Shown here: positions 1 to 9,449 of the stretch, piece by piece | Position numbering within the stretch: position 1 is the first letter of the stretch | Layout: the number at the start of each line of letters is the position of its first letter | Origin: Klebsiella ornithinolytica NBRC 105727 = ATCC 31898 | GTDB taxonomy: Bacteria > Pseudomonadota > Gammaproteobacteria > Enterobacterales > Enterobacteriaceae | Direction: 5' to 3' | Assembly: GCF_001598295.1 (NCBI RefSeq) | Contig: NZ_BCYR01000017.1 | Location: 20,747 to 84,746, forward strand | DNA length: 64,000 bases | Notes under the pieces: generated by a model | What the model was told of the DNA's origin: nothing | Databases searched by the model: none | The model's input: only the letters and a program-made list of their open reading frames with translations | Made by a program: the position numbers and the translations under genes

Positions 1-2177
1 CAGTCCGGGTTGACCCACAGACGCTCTGCCGGGATACGCTGCGCCGCTTTCTCCAGCAGTGCTTCAATCCACTCCACGCTCGGAACGTTCGGCGAATGGA
101 TGTCATACACGCCCGGTCCGATTTCGTTCGGGTATTCGAACTCTTCAAACGACTCCAGCAGCTCCATGTCAGAACGCGAGGTTTCAATGGTGATCACGTC
201 CGCATCCAGCGCGGCAATCGAATCCATGATGTCGTTGAACTCGCAGTAGCACATATGGGTGTGGATCTGGGTATCATCCCGCGCCACCGCGGCATTGATC
301 CGGAAGGCTTCCACGCCCCACTGCAGATAAGCATCCCAGTCGCTACGCTTGAGCGGCAGTCCTTCACGCAGCGCCGGCTCATCAATCTGGATGATACCGA
401 TACCGGCCGCCTCCAGATCCGCCACTTCGTCACGCAGCGCCAGCGCAATCTGTTTGGCGATGGTTTCGCGACTGACGTCTTCACGCGGGAATGACCAGCA
501 AAGAATCGTCACCGGACCGGTCAGCATGCCTTTCACCGGCTTGTCGGTCAGCGACTGGGCAAACTTCGCCCACTCAACGGTGATTGCTTCCGGGCGACTG
601 ACATCCCCGATGACCACCGGCGGCTTCACGCAGCGGGAGCCGTAGCTCTGTACCCAACCGTTTTGCGTGAAGATGAACCCGTCGAGATGCTCACCGAAGT
701 ACTCCACCATGTCGTTACGCTCGGCTTCGCCGTGAACCAGAACATCTAGCCCTAAACGTTCCTGCTCAACAATCGCCTGCTTGATATGCTCCGCAATACC
801 GGTGCGATAGTGGTTGGCATCGAGATTGCCTTTTTTGAAGTCCAGACGCAGGCCACGGATCTCGGTAGTCTGTGGAAAAGAGCCGATGGTCGTGGTCGGC
901 CACGCCGGTAGATTGAAGCGCGTACGCTGCGCCCTGGCGCGTTCAGCATATGGGCTGTTGCGCTGGCTGTCCTGAGCGGTAATGGCCGCCAGACGTTTTT
1001 CTACCGCCGCATTATGTACGCGGGTAGAGTGACGGCGAGCCTGAATCGGCGCGCTCCATTCAACCAGTTTTGCGGTCTCGCCGCTATTCAGCGCATCGCG
1101 CAGCAGGGCCAGCTCGGTACATTTCTGCAGGGCAAAAGCGAACCAGCTTTTCACTTCCGCATCGAGACGGGTTTCCACGCTCAGGTCGATCGGGCTGTGC
1201 AGCAGGGAGCATGAGGTCGCGATCCACAGCGCACGCTGGCCGACGATGTCTTTAATTTGCGCATACTTCTCCGTCAGATCGGCGCGCCAGACGTTACGGC
1301 CGTTGATCAGGCCCGCAGAGAGCAGCCAGTCGGCTGGCAGACGCCGGTGCAGATCGGCCGCATCATCTTTACCGTGAACCAGGTCAACGTGCAGACCCTG
1401 CACCGGCAGCGCGGTGATGGTGTCGAGGTTGGCGGTGATGCCTTCAAAGTAGGTGGTCAGCAGCAGCTTAACCTGACCTGCGAGCGCGTCATACGCCGGT
1501 TTGAACGCCTCCAGCCACGCCTGCGGCAGTTCCAGTACCAGAGCCGGCTCGTCAATCTGTACCCACTCGATGCCGCGTTTTGCCAGCTCTGCCAGCACCT
1601 GCTGGTAAACCGGCAGGATATCCTTCAGCAGGCTCAAACGGTCAAACTGTTCGCCTTTGACTTTGCCCAGCCACAGATAAGTGACCGGCCCCAACAGGAC
1701 GGGTTTAACCTTATGACCAAGCGCCAGCGCTTCGTCCACTTCATCCAGCAGCTGGGTCCAGGTCAGTTTGAACGACTGCCCTTTTACAAACTCTGGCACC
1801 ATGTAGTGATAGTTGGTGTTAAACCATTTGGTCATTTCTGCCGCTGCCGCCGGTTCGCCGGTCGGCGCACGGCCGCGGCCAATGCGGAACAGGGTATCGA
1901 TATCAACCGAGCCATCTTTGTTCTGATGACGAGCCGGCACGTTACCCAGTAGCAGGCTGGTAGTCAGAACATGGTCGTACCAGGCGAAATCACCCACCGG
2001 CAGCAGGTCAACGCCCGCCTGCTTCTGCTGCTCCCAGTGACGGGCGCGCAGCTCGCGGCCCACCGCCAGCAGTTCTTCGCGGGTTGAGTTACCCGCCCAG
2101 TAGCTCTCTTGCGCTTTTTTCAGCTCGCGACGTAGACCAACGCGAGGGAAACCGAGGGTGTGATTAATAATTGTCAT
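1..2177 (-). CDS. metE: Cobalamin-independent methionine synthase (5' part, 3' end outside window)
   Basis: Transfers a methyl group from methyltetrahydropteroyl-triglutamate to homocysteine in the last step of methionine synthesis, in the cytosol. The frame opens with [14 protein letters not shown] at 2177 and stays open to the window edge. About 725 codons are present, against about 753 in the family, so only the last ~28 residues are missing. Zinc ligands read in register with E. coli numbering: His641 at 255-257 and Cys643 at 249-251 (in HMCYC), and the window ends inside the codon for Cys726 (context VNPDC). An SD-like GAGG lies about 9 nt before the ATG. Divergent from metR; MetJ boxes and a MetR site lie upstream. 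Confidence 0.97.
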   Translation of the reverse strand, partial: MTIINHTLGFPRVGLRRELKKAQESYWAGNSTREELLAVGRELRARHWEQQKQAGVDLLPVGDFAWYDHVLTTSLLLGNVPARHQNKDGSVDIDTLFRIGRGRAPTGEPAAAAEMTKWFNTNYHYMVPEFVKGQSFKLTWTQLLDEVDEALALGHKVKPVLLGPVTYLWLGKVKGEQFDRLSLLKDILPVYQQVLAELAKRGIEWVQIDEPALVLELPQAWLEAFKPAYDALAGQVKLLLTTYFEGITANLDTITALPVQGLHVDLVHGKDDAADLHRRLPADWLLSAGLINGRNVWRADLTEKYAQIKDIVGQRALWIATSCSLLHSPIDLSVETRLDAEVKSWFAFALQKCTELALLRDALNSGETAKLVEWSAPIQARRHSTRVHNAAVEKRLAAITAQDSQRNSPYAERARAQRTRFNLPAWPTTTIGSFPQTTEIRGLRLDFKKGNLDANHYRTGIAEHIKQAIVEQERLGLDVLVHGEAERNDMVEYFGEHLDGFIFTQNGWVQSYGSRCVKPPVVIGDVSRPEAITVEWAKFAQSLTDKPVKGMLTGPVTILCWSFPREDVSRETIAKQIALALRDEVADLEAAGIGIIQIDEPALREGLPLKRSDWDAYLQWGVEAFRINAAVARDDTQIHTHMCYCEFNDIMDSIAALDADVITIETSRSDMELLESFEEFEYPNEIGPGVYDIHSPNVPSVEWIEALLEKAAQRIPAERLWVNPD

Positions 2178-2194
2178 TTTTTGAGCCTCATGAT

Positions 2195-2320
2195 TGCAAT
2201 CCGAAAGATTTCGGATTCAGGGAAGGCGGCAAACTTGCTCATTCCCAGGAGCTTACTGAAGTAAGTGACCGGGGTGAGGAAGTGCGGCCAACGCACCATA
2301 AATTCGAAAGATAAAGGATT
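2195..2320. repeat. ERIC element (enterobacterial repetitive intergenic consensus)
   Basis: An imperfect palindrome of about 126 bp fills the space between metE and its MetJ boxes. The core around 2240-2277 contains CCCAGGAGCTTACT and AAGTAAGTGACCGGGGTGAG, which closely match the two classical ERIC primer sites as I remember them, with GCGGCCAACGCAC following. The arms carry CGAAAGATTTCGGATT and ATTCGAAAGATAAAGG. Outer limits are approximate. Because the MetJ boxes lie distal to it, the element is probably transcribed as part of the metE 5' leader and could fold into a long hairpin. Confidence 0.85.
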
Positions 2321-2321
2321 T

Positions 2322-2345
2322 AGACGTCCAGATGTTTACACATCC
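2322..2345. promoter_or_regulatory. Tandem MetJ (met box) operator of metE/metR
   Basis: Three adjacent 8-bp units, AGACGTCC, AGATGTTT and ACACATCC, resemble the met box consensus AGACGTCT. The first matches 7 of 8 and the others are weaker. Tandem 8-bp repeats of this kind bind MetJ with S-adenosylmethionine and repress met genes. The position between divergent metE and metR fits the known arrangement. Confidence 0.8.
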
Positions 2346-2396
2346 ATAATTGGCGGTTACTGTATATTCCTCAAGCGCAAATTATTCATGCCGAAG

Positions 2397-2409
2397 TGAA
2401 GGACTTTCA
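2397..2409. promoter_or_regulatory. MetR binding site
   Basis: TGAA-GGACT-TTCA is a perfect match to the MetR palindrome TGAA-N5-TTCA. It ends on the first base of the metR start codon, so MetR bound here could both activate metE and limit its own synthesis. The site is seen directly; the regulatory effect is inferred from the family. Confidence 0.75.
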
Positions 2410-3362
2410 TGATCGAAATAAAACACCTGAAAACGCTACAGGCGTTGCGGAATAGCGGGTCGCTGGCAGGCGCTGCGGCAGCTCTGCATCAAACTCAGTC
2501 CGCCCTGTCTCACCAGTTCAGCGATCTGGAACAACGCCTTGGCTTCCGCTTGTTTGTGCGTAAAAGTCAGCCTCTGCGCTTCACCCCACAGGGGGAGATC
2601 CTGCTCCAGCTGGCAAACCAGGTTCTGCCGCAAATCAGCCGCGCGCTGCAGGACTGCCACGAGCCGCAGCAAACCCGTCTGCGCATCGCTATCGAGTGTC
2701 ATAGCTGTATACAGTGGTTGACCCCGGCGCTGGAGAGTTTCCGCGCCCGCTGGCCGCATGTCGAAGTGGATTTTCAGTCCGGCGTAACCTTTGACCCGCA
2801 GCCAGCTCTGCAGCAAAGCGAGCTGGACCTGGTCATGACCTCCGATATCCTGCCGCGTAGCGGCCTGCACTATTCGCCTATGTTCGATTTTGAAGTTCGC
2901 CTGGTGCTGGCGCCGGAGCATCCGCTGGCAGCGAAAACGCGCATCTCGCCGGAAGATCTGGCATCGGAACTGCTGCTGATTTATCCGGTTCAGCGCGGTC
3001 GCCTGGATATCTGGCGCCACTTCCTGCAGCCGGCCGGCATCAGCCCGCAGCTCAAAAGCGTCGACAATACCCTGCTGTTAATCCAGATGGTCGCCGCGCG
3101 GATGGGCATCGCCGCCCTGCCGCACTGGGTGGTGGAAAGTTTTGAGCGCCAGGGTCTGGTCGTCACCAAAACCCTGGGCGAAGGACTGTGGAGCCGACTG
3201 TACGCCGCGGTACGCGACGGCGAGCAGCGCCAGCCGGTCACCGAAGCGTTTATTCGCTCAGCGCGGAATCACGCTTGCGATCATTTGCCGTTTGTCCGGA
3301 GTGCGGAGCGACCCAACGGCGATGGACCCACAGTGAGGCCAGGATCACCAGAGCTCCTGTAA
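2409..3362 (+). CDS. metR: LysR-family regulator of methionine genes MetR
   Basis: Homocysteine-responsive transcription regulator of metE and other met genes. The 317 residues equal the E. coli length. The N-terminal winged helix-turn-helix covers roughly residues 1-60 ([20 protein letters not shown]), followed by the LysR effector-binding domain. Start at 2409 follows a GAAGGA-like SD overlapping the MetR site. The 3' end overlaps the convergent yigM coding region by 113 bp. Confidence 0.97.
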   Translation: MIEIKHLKTLQALRNSGSLAGAAAALHQTQSALSHQFSDLEQRLGFRLFVRKSQPLRFTPQGEILLQLANQVLPQISRALQDCHEPQQTRLRIAIECHSCIQWLTPALESFRARWPHVEVDFQSGVTFDPQPALQQSELDLVMTSDILPRSGLHYSPMFDFEVRLVLAPEHPLAAKTRISPEDLASELLLIYPVQRGRLDIWRHFLQPAGISPQLKSVDNTLLLIQMVAARMGIAALPHWVVESFERQGLVVTKTLGEGLWSRLYAAVRDGEQRQPVTEAFIRSARNHACDHLPFVRSAERPNGDGPTVRPGSPELL

Positions 3363-4149
3363 TAAAGCTCGGCCAGTGGGGCTGTTCTTGCCAGATGGCA
3401 AGGTTAACCAGCAGCCCGGCGGGGACATGCACGTTATTCATAATGCCCAGCGTTCCGGCATCCACCTGCGTAGCCCCGTAGTTCCACATAAAGTACCCCA
3501 GCCCCGACGCTGCCACGCCCAGCCAGACCAGGACACCCCACTGTAGGGTTGTGGTTGGCAGCCTCTGCGGATTGCCCAGCATAAACCAGGCCGCCACTGC
3601 CACCAGGAAAGCCCCCATATAGAACCACGCAAACGCGTTGTGCTGCGGCATAGGACGTAGCTCCATCAGCCGCTTATAGCCCACCATTCCGATAGCAAAG
3701 CTAAGGTTCGACAGCTGAACCAGCAGCAGCCCCGTCCAGAAATGATCGCTCACTTTGTCATAGCGAATAATGGCCGCGCCCAGCACCGCCAGCCCCGCGC
3801 TCAGCAGATATCCCCAGCGGAGCTTGCGTCCGCTGAGCAGATCGTAAATCAGCGTGATATAAAGCGGCGTAAAGACGGTAAACAGCAGGAATTCAGACAC
3901 CGTCAGGTACACATAGGCGCGGAATGCCAGCAGGTACATGATGCCAAGCTGCATGGCGCCGACCAGCATGTAGAGCACGATAGTACGCGGCGATTGCCCG
4001 CGGGTACGCAGAAACGGCAGAAACACCAGTGCCGCCAGCCCCACGCGCATTAGCACGGAAAAGTAGCTATCGACGCTGCCAGCCAGGTATTCGCCTATCA
4101 GGCTAAAGGAAAAAGCCCACAGGATAGTGGTAATAATCAGTAGCGCCAC
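3250..4149 (-). CDS. yigM: Biotin transporter YigM (EamA/DMT family)
   Basis: Inner-membrane protein of 299 residues with about ten hydrophobic segments and the two-fold EamA repeat, the same length as E. coli YigM, which is reported as an energy-coupled biotin importer. It begins [21 protein letters not shown]. The last ~37 codons overlap metR on the opposite strand. Substrate assignment rests on orthology. Confidence 0.92.
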   Translation of the reverse strand: MALLIITTILWAFSFSLIGEYLAGSVDSYFSVLMRVGLAALVFLPFLRTRGQSPRTIVLYMLVGAMQLGIMYLLAFRAYVYLTVSEFLLFTVFTPLYITLIYDLLSGRKLRWGYLLSAGLAVLGAAIIRYDKVSDHFWTGLLLVQLSNLSFAIGMVGYKRLMELRPMPQHNAFAWFYMGAFLVAVAAWFMLGNPQRLPTTTLQWGVLVWLGVAASGLGYFMWNYGATQVDAGTLGIMNNVHVPAGLLVNLAIWQEQPHWPSFITGALVILASLWVHRRWVAPHSGQTANDRKRDSALSE

Positions 4150-4198
4150 AATGAATGTCTCTCAGGAAGAAGAGCACTCATTGTAGCGGAGAGTCAGG

Positions 4199-4231
4199 TT
4201 GACGACTGGGCAATAAACAAACAGTCGTCAA
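4199..4231. other. Perfect 10-bp inverted repeat between yigM and yigL
   Basis: TTGACGACTG at 4199-4208 and CAGTCGTCAA at 4222-4231 form a perfect stem with a 13-nt loop. No U-tract follows on the minus strand, the direction in which both neighbours are transcribed; the plus side has only TCTTTAT. It may stabilise the 3' end of yigL mRNA or act as a weak terminator. Confidence 0.5.
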
Positions 4232-4237
4232 TCTTTA

Positions 4238-5038
4238 TCAGGCGAGATAGAGCTTACGCAGATAGTGCGGCACCGCATCGTCAGCGTTGCTGCCGATCAC
4301 TTCCAGATCCGGATGCAGGTCTTTCAGCCGCTGGTGAGCATTCTGCATAATGCAGCCTTTTCCCGCCATCGACAGCATTTCTGCGTCGTTCATGCCATCA
4401 CCAAAAGCGATGCAGTCTTTCAGGCGATAGCCCAGCATTTTGGCGACCGCTTCCAGCGCATGCCCCTTCGACACGCCACCGGCCATCACTTCCAGACAGG
4501 TCAGCGTGGAGAAGCTGACGTTCACGCGATCGCCCCAGCGGGCGTTGATCGCCTGCTCCAGCGGCAGCAGATGCTCATGATCCTCGCAGGTGAAAAACAC
4601 TTTGCTGATCCCCTGCGGATCAAGCTCGCCCGCTTCGTAGAGCTTATAGTTGAAGACGGCCTCTTTGAAAAAACGCATCTCTTCCGGGCGGTGGCGGTTC
4701 ATATACCACTCATCTTCGCGGTAGACGTTGGTCACCACTTTCGGGTCATTGCGCATCATTTCAAACAGATCGGCCGCAATGTCGCGGTCAAGGTTATGGG
4801 CAAAGATCTGTTTCCCCTCGCCGTCGTGCACGCGCGCGCCGTTGGAGGTGATCATGTAGGACCGGATGCCGAGATTATCGCGAATCTGACCGACATCGAT
4901 GTAATGACGACCGGTGGCAAAGACAAAATCGATCCCGCGCGCGGTCAGCAGCTGCAGCGTCTCTTTTGCGTAGGGAGTTAAGTAGTGATCGGGAGAAAGC
5001 AGCGTGCCATCTAAGTCAGACGCAACAACCTGGTACAT
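4238..5038 (-). CDS. yigL: HAD-superfamily (Cof-type) phosphatase YigL
   Basis: Cytosolic phosphatase acting on small phosphorylated substrates such as pyridoxal phosphate and phosphosugars. HAD motif I is DLDGTLL with nucleophile Asp8 and Asp10. The late motif FGDGMNDAEML supplies the Mg-binding aspartates. 266 residues, the family length. It lies 14 nt downstream of pldB, so the two are likely cotranscribed. In E. coli and Salmonella this pldB-yigL mRNA is stabilised by the small RNA SgrS during sugar-phosphate stress. I did not test for an SgrS site here. Confidence 0.95.
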   Translation of the reverse strand: MYQVVASDLDGTLLSPDHYLTPYAKETLQLLTARGIDFVFATGRHYIDVGQIRDNLGIRSYMITSNGARVHDGEGKQIFAHNLDRDIAADLFEMMRNDPKVVTNVYREDEWYMNRHRPEEMRFFKEAVFNYKLYEAGELDPQGISKVFFTCEDHEHLLPLEQAINARWGDRVNVSFSTLTCLEVMAGGVSKGHALEAVAKMLGYRLKDCIAFGDGMNDAEMLSMAGKGCIMQNAHQRLKDLHPDLEVIGSNADDAVPHYLRKLYLA

Positions 5039-5052
5039 AAAAATTTTAACCT

Positions 5053-6075
5053 CTAAGCAGGGCGACGAGCGTTTTCGTCGGATTCATTGTGTCGACTGAA
5101 AAAATCGACGATGGCATTCAGCGCGACTGAGCGCATGGCGTCCTTTTCAAAAAGGATCTCATGGTATGCCCCTTCTATAACAAGCGGCTTATTACCTTCG
5201 CAGGGCCGACCTGCCGCGGCACGGAGTTCGCAGTAGCGTTCGTGCATGCGGTTATCGACTACGCGTTCTTCTTCTGCCTGCAATAACAATGTGGGAGTGG
5301 TGTCTTTCTCTACGCCCGCCAGCGCCTCTTCACCTGCGAGGATCCCCTCACGCACCCAGTGGTAGGTTGGCCCGCCGACGCGCAGCTGTGGTTCATCGGC
5401 ATAGAAGCGCAGATTACGACGATAGCGTTGGCGACTGTGCGTCAGCACGTTGACCGAAAAGGGCAGCGCCCGCCAGCGACCGGTACCCAGCGCATACTCT
5501 TCACGAATGCGCTGATGGCCCTCAGCCCAATCGAGAATATGGCGTACCATCCAGTCCGGGAAACGCATGACGATACCGAACATAGGCGCGCACAGCGCAA
5601 TAGCGTCGCAATGCTGCTGGTGACGCTGCAAAAACAGCGTCGCAATGGCGCCCCCCATCGAATGGGCGAGGATAAACCTTTTTCGCCAGTGGCCGGGGGC
5701 AACTTCCTGCTGCCAGAGCGCAGCCAGATCGTCAACATAATCGCTAAAGCGCACCACGTGGCCGCGATGGCTGTCGGTCAATATTCGCCCGGAACGCCCC
5801 TGGCCGCGATGGTCGATAATCATCACGTCGAAACCGCTGTGGAACAGATCGTAAGCCAGCTCGGCGTATTTCACGTAGCTTTCAATACGCCCCGGACAGA
5901 TGACCACGACCCGATCGTTTTCTTTGGCGCAAAAGCGAACAAAACGGACCGGGACATCATCAACGCCCCTGAATTCCGCCTCTTCCCGCTGATGCCAGAA
6001 ATCGGTAAGTGGCCCCATCGTAAAAGCCGCAAACGCGTTTTCTCGTGTATCCCAATCCTTTTGCTGCCGAAACAT
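5053..6075 (-). CDS. pldB: Lysophospholipase L2
   Basis: Alpha/beta hydrolase that removes the acyl chain from lysophospholipids at the inner membrane. The nucleophile elbow is AHSMGGA; DHRGQGRSGR and a late His in GAYHEILFEKD complete the fold. The frame opens 8 codons further upstream, but MFRQQKDWDTRENAF at 6075 matches the E. coli N terminus, so I start there (340 residues). Heads the pldB-yigL pair and is divergent from rhtB. Confidence 0.95.
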   Translation of the reverse strand: MFRQQKDWDTRENAFAAFTMGPLTDFWHQREEAEFRGVDDVPVRFVRFCAKENDRVVVICPGRIESYVKYAELAYDLFHSGFDVMIIDHRGQGRSGRILTDSHRGHVVRFSDYVDDLAALWQQEVAPGHWRKRFILAHSMGGAIATLFLQRHQQHCDAIALCAPMFGIVMRFPDWMVRHILDWAEGHQRIREEYALGTGRWRALPFSVNVLTHSRQRYRRNLRFYADEPQLRVGGPTYHWVREGILAGEEALAGVEKDTTPTLLLQAEEERVVDNRMHERYCELRAAAGRPCEGNKPLVIEGAYHEILFEKDAMRSVALNAIVDFFSRHNESDENARRPA

Positions 6076-6184
6076 CGGGCTTACACCCCTGTTAACCACT
6101 GAAAATCGTTTTTTTAGCGCGCATCACACAATGCTTACGCAATAGCGTATTGTGGCATAAAAACAGACAACCAGGGAGTTTCTC

Positions 6185-6805
6185 ATGACGTTCGAGTGGT
6201 GGTTCGCCTATCTGCTGACATCCATTATCCTCAGCCTGTCGCCAGGTTCCGGGGCCATTAATACCATGACGACCTCGATCAACCACGGCTACCGCGGCGC
6301 GGCCGCCTCGATTGCCGGATTACAAACCGGACTGGCGATTCATATCGTCCTTGTTGGTATCGGCCTGGGAACGCTGTTTTCCCGCTCGGTGCTGGCCTTC
6401 GAGGTGCTGAAGTGGGCCGGGGCGGCCTATCTTATCTGGCTGGGTATTCAGCAATGGCGCGCGGCGGGATCGCTCAATCTCAATACCCTGGCAAAGGCGC
6501 AAACGCGTGGAAAACTGTTCCAGCGCGCGGTTTTCGTCAACCTGACCAACCCGAAAAGCATTGTCTTTCTGGCGGCCCTGTTCCCGCAGTTTATCGTGCC
6601 GCATCAGCCGCAGGTCATGCAGTATCTGGTTCTCGGCGTTACCACGATTGCGGTGGATATCATCGTGATGATTGGCTACGCGACGCTGGCGCAGCGTATT
6701 GCGGCATGGATTAAAGGACCGAAACAGATGAAGGCGTTGAACAAAGTCTTCGGATCGTTGTTTATGCTGGTGGGCGCGCTGTTGGCTTCCGCACGCCATG
6801 CCTGA
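6185..6805 (+). CDS. rhtB: Homoserine/homoserine lactone efflux protein RhtB
   Basis: LysE-family inner-membrane exporter with about six transmembrane segments and 206 residues, as in E. coli. The N terminus contains the family signature [11 protein letters not shown], and [18 protein letters not shown] follows in the middle. An SD-like GGGAG precedes the ATG. Divergent from pldB and convergent with rhtC, its paralogue. Confidence 0.96.
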   Translation: MTFEWWFAYLLTSIILSLSPGSGAINTMTTSINHGYRGAAASIAGLQTGLAIHIVLVGIGLGTLFSRSVLAFEVLKWAGAAYLIWLGIQQWRAAGSLNLNTLAKAQTRGKLFQRAVFVNLTNPKSIVFLAALFPQFIVPHQPQVMQYLVLGVTTIAVDIIVMIGYATLAQRIAAWIKGPKQMKALNKVFGSLFMLVGALLASARHA

Positions 6806-6814
6806 GGCGAGAGC

Positions 6815-6839
6815 CCCGGTTTGCCTTCAGCAAACCGGG
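6815..6839. terminator. Probable shared terminator hairpin rhtB/rhtC
   Basis: CCCGGTTTGC at 6815-6824 pairs perfectly with GCAAACCGGG at 6830-6839 around a 5-nt loop, between the two convergent genes. No T-run follows on either strand, so termination efficiency is uncertain. Confidence 0.5.
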
Positions 6840-6850
6840 AAAACCAGCGC

Positions 6851-7471
6851 TTAGCGCGAAATGATCAGATGAATACCGAAACCGGCGAACAGCGTTCCGG
6901 CAATGCCGTCGATCCATTTTGCCATCCGCTGGTAACCACGACGCATAGCCGGTAAGGCAAACAGGCTGGCCACGACGGTAAACCAGGCCAGCGTTTCCAG
7001 AACGATCAGCAGGAAAATCCCCCAGCGCTCGCCCGTGCCGACGTTATCGCCGACAAAGAGTGAGAAGACGGAACCAAAATAGATAATCGCCTTCGGGTTA
7101 GCGAGGTTGGTCAGCAGCCCTTTCAGGAAGCTACGGCCACTGCGGGCCAGCTCGACCTGCGGCTCCGGCGCCGGCGCATCGCTTTTCTTCAGCGCACCGC
7201 GCAGCATCTGATAGCCCATCCAGCACAGGTATAAGCCGCCGCCGACCATAATAATGGTGTGCAGCCAGGCCATTTTTTCGATAATCAGGTGCAGGCCAAG
7301 CAGCGCGACGCCCGCCCAGACCATGACGCCACAGGTAATCCCCAGCACGCCCATCAATGCCTCTTTACGAGAACGGCTAACGGCGGTCTGAGAAACAAAG
7401 AAAAAGTCCGGACCTGGACTCATCAGCGCAATGATATGCACCAGCGCGACGGTGAGGAAAAGCATCAGCAT
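6851..7471 (-). CDS. rhtC: Threonine efflux protein RhtC
   Basis: LysE-family inner-membrane exporter for threonine. 206 residues with about six membrane segments; the signature MSPGPDFFFVSQTA lies near residue 18 and NLANPKAIIYFGSVFSLF in the middle. Begins MLMLFLTVALVH, aligned with E. coli. It follows recQ on the same strand with an 84-nt gap. Confidence 0.96.
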   Translation of the reverse strand: MLMLFLTVALVHIIALMSPGPDFFFVSQTAVSRSRKEALMGVLGITCGVMVWAGVALLGLHLIIEKMAWLHTIIMVGGGLYLCWMGYQMLRGALKKSDAPAPEPQVELARSGRSFLKGLLTNLANPKAIIYFGSVFSLFVGDNVGTGERWGIFLLIVLETLAWFTVVASLFALPAMRRGYQRMAKWIDGIAGTLFAGFGIHLIISR

Positions 7472-7555
7472 GATTGAACCCTAATCTATCGGCAATTTGG
7501 ATCGCAGGAATATAGTGAAGACCGAAACTATCCTGACACTTTTTCGTCCGGCTGA

Positions 7556-9382
7556 CTACTCATCTTCACCATCAATGTGCGCGCGGATCAGCGCCATAAA
7601 CTCTTTCCCGAAACGCTCCAGTTTTCGCGTTCCCACGCCGTTCACGCTCAGCATCTCGCCGGCGGTTATCGGCGACTGCTCCGCCATTTCGATCAGCGTC
7701 GCATCGTTAAATACAACGTACGGCGGGATATTTTCTTCATCGGCAATCGCTTTACGCAGCTTGCGCAGCTTGGCGAACAGCTTGCGGTCGTAATTGCCGC
7801 CGAAGGATTTTTGCATCGCCTTCGGCTTCAGCGCCACGATACGCGGAACGGCGAGCTGCAGCGGAACCTCGCCACGCAGCACGGGACGCGCGGCTTCGGT
7901 CAGCTGCAGCGCCGAATGCTGGGCGATGTTTTGCGTGACCAGGCCAAGATGAATCAGCTGACGAATCACGCTCACCCAGTGTTCATGGCTCTGTTCGCGA
8001 CCGATGCCGTATACCGGCAGCTTGTCATGCGCCATTTCGCGGATACGCTGATTATTCGCCCCACGCAGCACCTCCACCACATAGCCCATGCCAAAGCGCT
8101 GATTCACGCGGTAAATGGTCGAGAGCGCCTTACGCGCATCCATTAATCCGTCGTACTGCTTCGGCGGATCGAGGCAGATATCACAGTTGCCGCATGCTTC
8201 CTGGCGCCCTTCGCCAAAATAGTTCAGCAGTACCAGACGGCGGCAGGTTTGCGCTTCGGCAAAAGCGCCCATCGCGTTCAGCTTATGGCGTTCAATATCC
8301 TGCAGCGGCCCGGCGGGTTTCTCCTCCAGACAGCGACGCAACCACGCCATATCGGCCGGATCGTAAAACAGCATCGCTTCCGCCGGCAGGCCATCGCGAC
8401 CGGCGCGACCGGTTTCCTGATAGTAGGATTCAATATTACGGGGAATGTCGAAATGCACCACGAAGCGGACGTTGGGTTTATTGATCCCCATGCCGAAAGC
8501 TACCGTGGCCACCACGATTTGCAGATCGTCGCGCTGAAATTTCTCCTGCACATCCGCACGAACGTCGTTCTCCAGCCCGGCATGGTAGGCGGCCGCGCTG
8601 ATTCCACGGCTTTGCAGTCGAGCGGCGGTATCTTCCACTTTCGAACGGCTGTTGCAGTAGATAATGCCCGATTTGCCGCGCTGGTCCTGCACGTAGCGCA
8701 TCAGCTGATCGAGCGGTTTAAACTTCTCCATCAGCATGTAGCGGATGTTCGGGCGGTCGAAGCTGCTGACCTGAATCAGCGGGTCATTCAACCCCAGCAG
8801 GCGAACGATATCGCGGCGGGTGGTGTCATCGGCGGTGGCGGTGAGCGCCATAAACGGGATCTGCGGCACGCGCTGGCGCAGCTGGCCCAGGGCAGCATAT
8901 TCCGGCCGGAAATCATGTCCCCACTGGGAAATACAGTGCGCTTCATCCACCGCCACCATTGCCAGGTTCCAGTGGCTGAGATGCTCAAGGAAGTTATCCA
9001 GCATCAAGCGTTCGGGGGCGATATACAGCAGGCGAATCTGCCCACTGCGACAGCCGGCCATGACTTCCTGCTGCTGTTCGCGGCTCTGGGTCGAGTTAAG
9101 ACAGGCAGCGGCCACGCCGTTCGCCAGCAGCTGGTCGACCTGATCTTTCATCAGCGAGATCAGCGGCGATACCACCACCGTCAGGCCGCCCAGCACCAGC
9201 GCGGGCACCTGATAGCACAGCGATTTGCCGCCGCCGGTGGGCATTACGACCAGGCAGTCACGCCCGCCCAGCGCCGTATCGATAATGGTTTCCTGGCCTG
9301 GGCGAAACTGCTGGTAGCCGAAGGTTTCCTGTAAAACCTGCTTTGCCAGCAATGTTTGATTCAATACTTCCGCCTGCGCCAC
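7556..9382 (-). CDS. recQ: ATP-dependent 3'-5' DNA helicase RecQ
   Basis: Unwinds DNA in recombination and fork repair. Domain order: RecA-like core with Walker A PTGGGKS (about residue 50) and DEAH box DEAHCISQWGHDFRPEY (about 146); second core with QETGRAGRDG; RQC zinc-binding cysteines in CRR...CGNCDICLDPP (about 380-400); winged helix; C-terminal HRDC domain ending about residue 605. 608 residues against 609 in E. coli. No truncation seen. Confidence 0.97.
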   Translation of the reverse strand: MAQAEVLNQTLLAKQVLQETFGYQQFRPGQETIIDTALGGRDCLVVMPTGGGKSLCYQVPALVLGGLTVVVSPLISLMKDQVDQLLANGVAAACLNSTQSREQQQEVMAGCRSGQIRLLYIAPERLMLDNFLEHLSHWNLAMVAVDEAHCISQWGHDFRPEYAALGQLRQRVPQIPFMALTATADDTTRRDIVRLLGLNDPLIQVSSFDRPNIRYMLMEKFKPLDQLMRYVQDQRGKSGIIYCNSRSKVEDTAARLQSRGISAAAYHAGLENDVRADVQEKFQRDDLQIVVATVAFGMGINKPNVRFVVHFDIPRNIESYYQETGRAGRDGLPAEAMLFYDPADMAWLRRCLEEKPAGPLQDIERHKLNAMGAFAEAQTCRRLVLLNYFGEGRQEACGNCDICLDPPKQYDGLMDARKALSTIYRVNQRFGMGYVVEVLRGANNQRIREMAHDKLPVYGIGREQSHEHWVSVIRQLIHLGLVTQNIAQHSALQLTEAARPVLRGEVPLQLAVPRIVALKPKAMQKSFGGNYDRKLFAKLRKLRKAIADEENIPPYVVFNDATLIEMAEQSPITAGEMLSVNGVGTRKLERFGKEFMALIRAHIDGEDE

Positions 9383-9449
9383 GTTGACCCCGTCTGCCTG
9401 AAAAGAAAACAGGCGCTATTTTCAGCGCCAGTGAGCCAGAGTGCAACGA

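Noticed and set aside
8249..9334. A 361-codon open frame on the plus strand opposite recQ
   Set aside because: Shadow of recQ; low-complexity His/Arg/Gln-rich translation without a recognisable family.
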